Assembly (NCBI GenBank): GCA_949127975.1
Contig: CASBRB010000490.1
Location: forward strand, 1-36,684
Reading direction: 5' to 3'
Length of the DNA stretch: 36,684 nucleotides
Origin: Oscillatoriales cyanobacterium PMM_0019
GTDB taxonomy: Bacteria > Cyanobacteriota > Cyanobacteriia > Cyanobacteriales > CASBRB01
Shown: one piece after another, positions 29,139 through 36,684 of the stretch
Position numbering within the stretch: position 1 is the first letter of the stretch
Layout of the letters: each line of letters starts with the position of its first letter
The notes under the pieces: model-generated
Told to the model about the DNA's origin: nothing
The model's database searches: none
What the model saw: the letters and a program-made list of their open reading frames with translations, nothing else
Position numbers and translations under genes: made by a program

Positions 29139-29840
29139 CTATTTCGCGATCGCTAAAACTCCCATAGTGCCGCCGGAAATGGTATAGTGAGTAGCTTGGG
29201 TAAACCCAGCGAGACTGGCTAACTCCACCTGTTGTGAACCTGTGGGAAATTTTTCTAAGCTAGGAGCGAGATAGGCATATTCTTCTGTCAAGCCAAATTT
29301 TTGTGCCAATGGCACTACCACGTTTTCCAGATACCACTGCTGAAAAGCCCCCATTGCTGGGTTGGTGGGACGATGGAAGTCTAGAATGGCAGCTATGGCA
29401 CCTGGCTTGAGGACGCGATGCAACTCTTTTAGGCAGCAGGGTATATCTGTTACGTTCCGGAGTCCGTAGCCCATCGTGGCAGCATCGAAGTAGTTGTCAT
29501 CAAAGGGTAAATTGAGGGCATCTGCTTCTACCCAGTTGATGGCGAGAGGTGGGTATTGGTTTTGGCATCGGTGACGAGCTTGCGCTAGTTGAGCTGGTGA
29601 AAAATCAACTCCAAACACTTTGCCACTGGCTCCCACCTGTCGCGCCAACAGTTGAGCTAAATCTCCACTGCCACAGCATAAATCCAAGCAAGTATCTCCC
29701 TGCTGAGGATTACTCCATTTCACTGCCATGCGCTTCCATATCCGATGTTGACCTAGACTTAACCAATCGTTCAACTGGTCATAGACTGGTGCAATGCGAT
29801 CGAACAGCGTTTTAATTTCCGACGACGAATGAAAATTCAT
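29139..29840 (-). CDS. menG: Demethylphylloquinone/ubiquinone C-methyltransferase family
   Basis: FDRIAPVYDQLNDWLSLGQHRIWKRMAV...CLDLCCGSGDLA...GYGLRNVTD. Confidence 0.93.
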   Translation of the reverse strand: MNFHSSSEIKTLFDRIAPVYDQLNDWLSLGQHRIWKRMAVKWSNPQQGDTCLDLCCGSGDLAQLLARQVGASGKVFGVDFSPAQLAQARHRCQNQYPPLAINWVEADALNLPFDDNYFDAATMGYGLRNVTDIPCCLKELHRVLKPGAIAAILDFHRPTNPAMGAFQQWYLENVVVPLAQKFGLTEEYAYLAPSLEKFPTGSQQVELASLAGFTQATHYTISGGTMGVLAIAK

Positions 29841-29929
29841 CTCCTCCTAGTTTGTAGTAAGGACTTTAGTCCTTGCTGGATGGTGGGGGAAGCCCAACCG
29901 AAGAATAGGGTTTATGCTACAGTACTGAC

Positions 29930-30865
29930 TTATTGATGAGAGCGAGTGCTGGTGAGTGCTAATGCCACCTGCTGTGCCGAGAGGTGAATTAGTTTCAGTT
30001 CATCTTCTCTGAGTTTGCAGGGTTGCTTCCACTGTAGTGAAAGAACTGCTATCAGTTGGCTCCGGTAAACAATCGGGACAACCAGATGCGCTTTCAGCTC
30101 GGTTGCTTCGTATTGTGAGAACCCAGGTTGGGTGCCACTTACCCAAGCTTGGAGTTTTTGAGTGGCGAGAGCCTCTTTGACTATGGGATCTGTTTCCAGC
30201 TCAGTAGCAATTGCACCAGCAGGGCTGTAAACTCCTGCTTTTGCTGATAATGTATTTCCCTCCACCAATTGCAAAATGCTGCCATTCGCTGCAAAACTCT
30301 TACCAAAGGCAGTAGCCATCGGCTCGATACTCGCCTCTATATTGGGAGACTCCTGAGCCACCTGCACGATCGTTGCTAACAGCTCCGTCTGTGCCTGCGC
30401 CCGCTCAAGTTCCTCTGTCCGGTGCTTGAGCAAGTCGTAAGTATCTGCAGCCCGCTGGACTACAGCTTTCAGTTCATTAGGGTCCCAAGGTTTTGTGATA
30501 TACTTATATACTTGTCCAGAATTTATTGCTTCCACCAAATCCTCGACATCGGTAAAACCTGTGAGGATAATTCGCACTGTGTCGGGAAACTGGGGAAGGG
30601 TTTTACTTAAAAATTCGGTTCCCTTCATTTCTGGCATTCTTTGATCCGAGATAATTACAGCGACTTCTCCTTCTTTAGCCAGCAATTCCAGGGCATGGAT
30701 GCCGCTTTCGGCTTTGAGAACGTTGAAATCTCGCCGGAAGGTGCGGTAAAGCAGATCCAGATTATCTGGCTCGTCGTCTACCACCAGCATTTTTGGTTTT
30801 TTTGGTCGTTCTAGGCTCATGAATTGACGGCTGATAGTTTCAATTTCTGGGCTCGCTTCGTACAT
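29930..30865 (-). CDS. Response regulator with C-terminal GAF-like domain
   Basis: REC domain: LVVDDEPDNLDLLYRTFRRDF, IISDQRMPEMKGTEFL, LTGFTDVEDLVEAINSGQVYKYITKPWD. C-terminus resembles GAF. Confidence 0.9.
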   Translation of the reverse strand: MYEASPEIETISRQFMSLERPKKPKMLVVDDEPDNLDLLYRTFRRDFNVLKAESGIHALELLAKEGEVAVIISDQRMPEMKGTEFLSKTLPQFPDTVRIILTGFTDVEDLVEAINSGQVYKYITKPWDPNELKAVVQRAADTYDLLKHRTEELERAQAQTELLATIVQVAQESPNIEASIEPMATAFGKSFAANGSILQLVEGNTLSAKAGVYSPAGAIATELETDPIVKEALATQKLQAWVSGTQPGFSQYEATELKAHLVVPIVYRSQLIAVLSLQWKQPCKLREDELKLIHLSAQQVALALTSTRSHQ

Positions 30866-31253
30866 AACAAGACAACAAACTCCTCATAGCTTCTAACTCC
30901 GGCAACTATTCTCTGTGTGTTACACCAGGTATTATCAATCAGGTTGTATTTAAAATTCTAAGCTTTTCTTTGAAGAACCCAACCTAAATCAAAGATTTAG
31001 ATGGGGATTCTGGTGAGTAACCCTCTCCATTTCTAGCGCTTGAATGTATAATAAACTAAATTATATACATAGAATTTTTTCGGCTGGCGCTTATTTAGAC
31101 TTCGCTAGCTAAGTTAGTAAACCGGGATAATCCTCCTCATTCCAACCTGAAAGCCATAAAAACCGAAAAGTTACCAGCATAGATGCCCCGATCGCGGTAC
31201 ATTAAAAAATGTAGGCAAGCACCTTGATAGCACTGTTGCACTTATATGCCATT

Positions 31254-32348
31254 ATGACTGAAAAACCATCAAGTTCTTCCGAGAATAGTCCTGAAGCAGC
31301 CCAAACGACAGAGAATATTGAAGATTTGCTTCTATCGCTCCGCCGCAAACAAGGCACCTGGGTTGAGTGGGGACAAGCGTGTGCCCAACTGCAAAAAGCC
31401 GGGTACAACCCCCAAGCGATTTTTGAGCAAACGGGATTTGAGCCTATCCAGCAAAATCAAATCATCGTGGCATCTCAAGTGTACAGCACTTTGGTGAAAG
31501 CTGGAGTGTCTGATGAAGTCCGATCGCACTACTCTAGCACAGGCAGCGATAGCTTGTACGAATTGCGGATTCTTACCCAGCCAGAGCGTGCTGCCTGCGC
31601 TGAATTTTTACTCGCCAGAAACCTGGACTCTTTATGTGCCCGTGAGGTGGCAAAAGCGGTAAAGGAGTTTTCCAGGCTGCATGCATTACCCCAAGGGTTT
31701 TCTGCTCATCCCGGTGATGCCGTTGCTTACCAGTATTGGAGATACGCCCGACAAAAAACAGATTTGCCAGAGCGATCGCGTTTAATTGTCCGAGGCTTAA
31801 TGTTTGCTCACACTCAAACGGCACGGCAACAGATTGAGCAACTGCTGACTGATTTGGATGGCGTTTCCCAGCTATCGCCTCCGGGTTTACCCCTGTATCG
31901 GTTGGAAGCAGAAGAAGAACTGCCTCGAATTATACCCGTTGCGGGCAAGATGCCTCTGACAATAGTACAATGGCAAAACATCCCTAGAGTTAGGGAGACA
32001 GGTCTTTTCCAACTCGTCACCACTTCTGGGAATGGCACTTGGGTAGCTTTACCCGGTTGGCAAGTGATCTTGAATGCTATAGAGCCAGTAGTTATGTTTA
32101 TTAACAGCGCACACCTGCCTTCCCACCTGGGCGGCAAACCTGAAGAAGTTTTGCTGGTTATCGATAAAGCTGAGCCGGAATGGGATGTTAAAAGCTATTA
32201 TGTAGTTGAGGAAGCAGGGCAAATCCAGTTGCAGTGGTTCCCCGAAACCCCGAATATCCCCCTTTTAGGACGCCTAATTTTACTGCTACGTCCGAAAAGA
32301 ATTTTGGACGAAGGCGTGACTAAAGACTTATGGCAGATTGATGAATAA
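31254..32348 (+). CDS. raf1: RuBisCO accumulation factor 1
   Basis: LLLSLRRKQGTWVEWGQACAQLQKAGYNPQAIFEQTGFEPIQQNQIIVASQVY and the C-terminal beta domain. In-frame ATG at 31254 (MTEKPSSSS) preferred. Confidence 0.93.
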   Translation: MTEKPSSSSENSPEAAQTTENIEDLLLSLRRKQGTWVEWGQACAQLQKAGYNPQAIFEQTGFEPIQQNQIIVASQVYSTLVKAGVSDEVRSHYSSTGSDSLYELRILTQPERAACAEFLLARNLDSLCAREVAKAVKEFSRLHALPQGFSAHPGDAVAYQYWRYARQKTDLPERSRLIVRGLMFAHTQTARQQIEQLLTDLDGVSQLSPPGLPLYRLEAEEELPRIIPVAGKMPLTIVQWQNIPRVRETGLFQLVTTSGNGTWVALPGWQVILNAIEPVVMFINSAHLPSHLGGKPEEVLLVIDKAEPEWDVKSYYVVEEAGQIQLQWFPETPNIPLLGRLILLLRPKRILDEGVTKDLWQIDE

Positions 32349-32774
32349 TTAAGACTTTCACTTATTACTTCATGGCGTTAGGGTAGCGTTGTAATCTCAA
32401 ACGTTGATTTTACGTCGAGAATACCTAAGTCCAAAATTTCCGGCAAATCAATAAAATTTCTTCTTGGCAATTAAGCTATGTAGAAATAGACATAACCATG
32501 TCAAGGAAGCTATAACTATCTGAAAAACCCATAGGAGCGAGTTTCCCCTTCAGGGGAAGGAACCAAGAACTCGATCGCTACCTGAGTAGTATTTTGTTTA
32601 GCGTTATGCTTGACAATAAATTGGGGCTGTGAAATACTATACATTTAGTAGGATGACATAAAATGTAGAAAGTCCACTAGGCAAAATTAGCAGAGCCAAC
32701 CTATCACCAAGGGCTTTTTCGCTAACCTTGGTAGTAAATACTCACCTTACCCACAAATTAAGGAGATTTCATCT

Positions 32775-34478
32775 GTGAACGGTAAAATCAGAAGACTACT
32801 CATAATAGCAACTTTTTCGGGAATAAGTTTCATCGGTATTTCCATTGGTAAAAAAGTTACCTTAGCCCAAAACGATTCTAATACAAACAAACGCCCAAAT
32901 ATCGTAATTATTCTTGTCGATGACCTGGGGTATTCAGATCTAGCTATGTATGGGGGTGAAGTTCCTACCCCTAATATAGATTCTTTAGCTAAGTCGGGGA
33001 TGATGTTCACTAACTTCCATACCGCACCAACTTGTTCCCCCAGCCGCGCTATGTTACTCAGCGGGGTAGACAACCACAGAGATGGGTTAGGTAACATGGA
33101 AGAATTACTAACCCCGGCTCAGAAAAACAAACCTGGTTATGAGGGGTATCTCAACAAACAAATTGTTCCCTTACCCCAAATGTTAAAAGATGCGGGCTAC
33201 CACACTTATATGGCAGGTAAGTGGCATTTAGGAAAAGAACCAGGATATCACCCGGCCGATCGAGGCTTTGAGCAATCGTATGCAATGCTTCAAGGTGGCG
33301 GTAGTCATTTTAATCTGCTTGGTGAATTGCCAAACAGTACCTTGACATTCCTAGATAACGATCGGCCGGCGAAGACACTGGTGACCAACTATTACTCTTC
33401 CCAGTTTTATACCGACAAGCTCATTGAGTACATAGATAAAAATAAGGGCGACGGCAAACCATTCTTTGCTTACGCCGCCTACCAAGCGGTTCACGAACCC
33501 TTGCAAGCTCCTGATGAATACATCAATAAGTATATCGGCAAGTATGACATAGGGTGGGATAAATTGCGCCAGCAACGCTTCAATCGCCAGAAGCAGTTGG
33601 GTCTCATTCCCGACTATTTGCCATATCCAGCCAGATGGCCAATGGTGCCCGCCTGGAATAGTTTGACTCCGGAAAAACAGAAGTACAACGCCAAGATAAT
33701 GGCAGTCTATTCGGCGATGTTAGACGACCTAGATCATCACATCGGCAGGCTGATTGACCACTTAAAAGAAATCGGCCAATATGATAATACCGTTTTCGTC
33801 TTTATGTCTGACAATGGGGCTTCTGGTCTAGACTTCTACGAGAATGACAAACCTTCTTACGACGCATGGTTTAAGAATGTAGGGATCAGCAACACCTATG
33901 ACAACATAGGGAAAGTTAACTCTTACATTTCCTTAGGTCTAAATTGGGCTGAAGTATCAACAACACCCTTGCTATGGAGTAAGGCGAGAGAAGCTGAAGG
34001 GGGGACTCGCGTACCAGCGATCGTTTCCTATCCTCGTGGTGGCGTAATGCCGGGAATGAGAACCGAAACCTTTGCCCACGAACTCGACATAGTGCCCACT
34101 TTACTGGGTTACGCTGGGGTTAATATTCCTGGAGATACTTACAACGGTCGTCCCTTCATTCCTCTAGATGGGCATTCCATGCGTCCTCTTTTAGAAGGGA
34201 AAACCGACCACATCTATAAGGCAAATGAAGCAATTGGGCAAGAGGTATTCGGCACAGGCAATAACGCTCTGGTTCTAGGGGACTGGAAGATTCTCCTCCT
34301 AGCTCCACCCTGGGGGGATAACAAGTGGCATTTGTATAATTTACGGATGGACCCCAGAGAATTAAACGATCTGGCTGGGGTTTATCCAGAGCAGTTAAAG
34401 AAAATGGTGGCTTTATATGATAAGTACGCCAAAGAAAAGGGTATCGTTCCGGCTGGTACGAATAACCCAGGAGTGTAG
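32775..34478 (+). CDS. Sulfatase (arylsulfatase family), likely exported
   Basis: RPNIVIILVDDLGYSDLAMYGGEVPTPNIDSLA, CSPSRAMLLSG (CxPSR formylglycine motif), KWHLGKE. Hydrophobic N-terminus; AAGGAGA upstream of a GTG start. Confidence 0.95.
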   Translation: MNGKIRRLLIIATFSGISFIGISIGKKVTLAQNDSNTNKRPNIVIILVDDLGYSDLAMYGGEVPTPNIDSLAKSGMMFTNFHTAPTCSPSRAMLLSGVDNHRDGLGNMEELLTPAQKNKPGYEGYLNKQIVPLPQMLKDAGYHTYMAGKWHLGKEPGYHPADRGFEQSYAMLQGGGSHFNLLGELPNSTLTFLDNDRPAKTLVTNYYSSQFYTDKLIEYIDKNKGDGKPFFAYAAYQAVHEPLQAPDEYINKYIGKYDIGWDKLRQQRFNRQKQLGLIPDYLPYPARWPMVPAWNSLTPEKQKYNAKIMAVYSAMLDDLDHHIGRLIDHLKEIGQYDNTVFVFMSDNGASGLDFYENDKPSYDAWFKNVGISNTYDNIGKVNSYISLGLNWAEVSTTPLLWSKAREAEGGTRVPAIVSYPRGGVMPGMRTETFAHELDIVPTLLGYAGVNIPGDTYNGRPFIPLDGHSMRPLLEGKTDHIYKANEAIGQEVFGTGNNALVLGDWKILLLAPPWGDNKWHLYNLRMDPRELNDLAGVYPEQLKKMVALYDKYAKEKGIVPAGTNNPGV

Positions 34479-34742
34479 CTGCCTGTACATATAGCGATTG
34501 GTAGGGGCAAACCCCCTGTGGTTGCCCCGATATATGCTGAGGCACTGCCACTACATATAGGGATTGGTAGGGGCAAACCCCCTGTGGTTGCCCCGATATA
34601 TGCAGAGGCACTGCCACTACATATAGGGATTGGTAGGGGCAATCCCCCTGTGGTTGCCCCGATATATGCTGACGCACTGCCTCTACATATAGGGATTGGT
34701 AGGGGCAATCCCCCTGTGGTTGCCCCGATATATGCTGACCCA
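34479..34742. repeat. Four direct tandem repeats of 66 bp
   Basis: Units 34479-34544, 34545-34610, 34611-34676, 34677-34742. Consensus CTGCC(A/T)CTACATATAGGGATTGGTAGGGGCAA(A/T)CCCCCTGTGGTTGCCCCGATATATGCTGASGCA. Confidence 0.97.
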
Positions 34743-34793
34743 TTAACAACCAAAAAAGTCCATTCGTGTTAATACTTGAGAAATTAAAAATTT

Positions 34794-35795
34794 ATGAAAC
34801 AGACCCCAAAAAAAGGTTTTGCCCTTAACTCATCCCAAGCTCCCGCCCAGTTTAATCCACCGGGTAGTCCTGCCGATAAAAATATGGTGTGGATTCCTAG
34901 CGGCACCTTCACAATGGGGTCTAATTCTCATTACCCCGACGAAAGTCCCACCCACAAGGTAAATGTAAGCGGCTTCTGGATGGATAAATACACCGTCACT
35001 AACCAACAATTCCAGCGCTTTGTGGAAGCAACCGACTATGTGACAGTTGCGGAGCGTCAACCACTAGCTAAAGATTATCCCCGTGCCCAGCCTGAACTTT
35101 TGGTACCGGGTTCAGCAGTTTTCTGGCTACCCTCCCATCCCGTAGACTTACGCTCCTTCTGCTGGTGGAAGTATGTACCCGGAGCCAGTTGGCGTCATCC
35201 TGAAGGACCGAGTAGCTCTATTGAAGGCTGCGAGAATTATCCAGTAGTCCAAGTTGCCTACGAAGACGCGGAAGCCTTTGCACGATGGGCGGGGAAATGT
35301 TTACCCACAGAAGCTGAGTGGGAATTTGCTGCCCGTGGCGGTTTAGAGGGAGCTACCTATGTTTGGGGGGATGAATTTGCCCCCAATCGCCAGCATATGG
35401 CTAACATCTGGCTGGGGAAGTTTCCTTGGCAAAACCTCAGATCCCATACTCCCGGAGCTGAGCCTGTCGGTTCCTATCCTGCCAATGGCTATGGTTTGTA
35501 TGATATGGCAGGGAATGTCTGGCAATGGACGATCGACTGGTATCAAGACCATCATCCAGTTGGTGCTGCCCAATCCTGCTGTATTTCCGTTAATCCTAGA
35601 GGTGGCACCTTAGAAGAAAGCTATGACCCTAATATCCCTGAGTTTCCTCGCAAAGTACTTAAAGGCGGCTCATTTCTCTGTGCTGCCAATTATTGTGCCC
35701 GTTATCGTCCGGCTGCCCGCCATCCAGAAACAGTCGATACCGCAACCTGTCACATCGGCTTTCGCTGTATAGTTAGACCACATCAAGCTGAATGA
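34794..35795 (+). CDS. Formylglycine-generating enzyme (SUMF1/FGE family)
   Basis: MVWIPSGTFTMGSN, GLYDMAGNVWQWTIDWY, VLKGGSFLCAANYCARYRPAARH with a Cx4C pair at the FGE active-site position, GFRCI. Confidence 0.93.
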   Translation: MKQTPKKGFALNSSQAPAQFNPPGSPADKNMVWIPSGTFTMGSNSHYPDESPTHKVNVSGFWMDKYTVTNQQFQRFVEATDYVTVAERQPLAKDYPRAQPELLVPGSAVFWLPSHPVDLRSFCWWKYVPGASWRHPEGPSSSIEGCENYPVVQVAYEDAEAFARWAGKCLPTEAEWEFAARGGLEGATYVWGDEFAPNRQHMANIWLGKFPWQNLRSHTPGAEPVGSYPANGYGLYDMAGNVWQWTIDWYQDHHPVGAAQSCCISVNPRGGTLEESYDPNIPEFPRKVLKGGSFLCAANYCARYRPAARHPETVDTATCHIGFRCIVRPHQAE

Positions 35796-35905
35796 TCTAT
35801 TGTATGATTGATTAAATTATCAGGACAATCCAACCTAGTATTTTCCGGAATTTTTGTCGATTTGATTGATGAAGCTTTTAAGAACGATCGAAGGACAAAG
35901 TTAGC

Positions 35906-36433
35906 ATGAAAAATAAAGGTTTCATTTTGTGGCTGACGGGACTTAGTGGCGCAGGCAAAACAACGATTAGCAAAGCTCTTGCGCCCGCATTGCAAGAGAG
36001 GGGGTGCCAAGTAGAATTATTAGATGGCGACTTAGTGCGAACCCACCTATCAAAAGGGTTATCTTTCACCAAAGAAGACCGAGATACTAATATTCGCCGG
36101 ATCGGATTTGTTGCGCACCTGTTGAGCCGAAATGGAGTTGTAGTAATTGTGGCAGCAATTAGCCCTTACCGAGCAACCCGCAATGAAGTTCGCCAGATGG
36201 AGCCAAATTTTGTCGAAGTTTATGTACAAACACCCCTAGAAGTTTGCGAGGGGCGAGATGTTAAAGGATTGTATGCTAAAGCGCGAGCCGGAGAAATTAA
36301 GGGGTTTACAGGAATTGATGACCCTTATGAGGAACCACTGAATCCCGAAATTATCTGTAATACTACAAAAGAAACGGTTGAAACAAGTGTCGAAAACGTG
36401 ATTAGTAAACTAGAACATTTGGGCTACCTTTAA
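35906..36433 (+). CDS. cysC: Adenylylsulfate (APS) kinase
   Basis: [53 protein letters not shown]. Confidence 0.95.
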   Translation: MKNKGFILWLTGLSGAGKTTISKALAPALQERGCQVELLDGDLVRTHLSKGLSFTKEDRDTNIRRIGFVAHLLSRNGVVVIVAAISPYRATRNEVRQMEPNFVEVYVQTPLEVCEGRDVKGLYAKARAGEIKGFTGIDDPYEEPLNPEIICNTTKETVETSVENVISKLEHLGYL

Positions 36434-36650
36434 GCTTGACTGTTGACTGAAAAGGGAAAGGGAAAGGGACTGGGAAAGGGCGAAGAAAAATGAAAAACCA
36501 AAAAAGGGTACAAGCCCCTATATTTTTGCTCGTTCCCAGGCTCTGCCCTTGTCCTTACCCACATCTTCTATGCTGGAGTTGGACATGTGTAGAGTGAGAA
36601 ACCTAGCTTCCACAGAACACTAGCAGGGCTTTTTCACCCTCATCCCCCAA

Positions 36651-36677
36651 CCCCTTCTCCCATAAAGGGAGAAGGGG
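36651..36677. repeat. Perfect 11-bp-stem hairpin CCCCTTCTCCC-ATAAA-GGGAGAAGGGG
   Basis: Directly visible, loop of 5 nt. Dispersed-repeat-like and at the edge of the window. Confidence 0.8.
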
Positions 36678-36684
36678 GGAAAGA

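Noticed and set aside
34479-34742. CRISPR array
   Set aside because: Units are contiguous 66-bp direct repeats with no variable spacers, and no cas genes are nearby.
34156-34772. Long repetitive ORFs over the 66-bp array on both strands (e.g. VVAPIYAEALPLHIGIGRGKPP repeats)
   Set aside because: The repeat period is a multiple of 3, so several frames stay open by default. The ORFs also overlap the sulfatase on the opposite strand; not evidence for a protein.

Overview
This is a chromosomal window that looks cyanobacterial. The evidence is HIP1-like GCGATCGC/CGATCG words throughout, a Raf1 RuBisCO accumulation factor, cyanobacterial-type PilB/PilT/PilC, MenG, the DUF2997/DUF1257(Ycf35)/ferredoxin trio, and many short dispersed palindromes. 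I see no rRNA, tRNA, CRISPR array, prophage or full transposase. Most genes are core or conserved: LOG family, pepA, lytic transglycosylase, pilBTC, grpE-dnaK-dnaJ, tusA-like, rsgA, DUF445, menG, response regulator, raf1. The accessory signals most worth a second look are: (1) a plus-strand run DUF2997 - DUF1257 - ferredoxin (with a duplicated RSGLEPELGG tail) - Hen1 - coiled-coil ORF - Pnkp, where the Hen1/Pnkp RNA-repair pair encloses an unexplained heptad-rich protein; (2) a small gene pair (RHH/antitoxin-like ORF + HNH nuclease) whose nuclease appears to have lost its core, with a 79-bp palindromic MITE-like element at the junction; (3) a sulfatase - formylglycine-generating enzyme - APS kinase cluster with four exact-period 66-bp repeats between the first two genes, repeats that also occur as single palindromic elements elsewhere in the window; (4) a perfect 10-bp-arm palindrome in the grpE-dnaK spacer; (5) an orphan immunity-like protein and an overlapping ORF pair that could be toxin-related. 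All family calls come from motifs and memory of the families. No database search was run.
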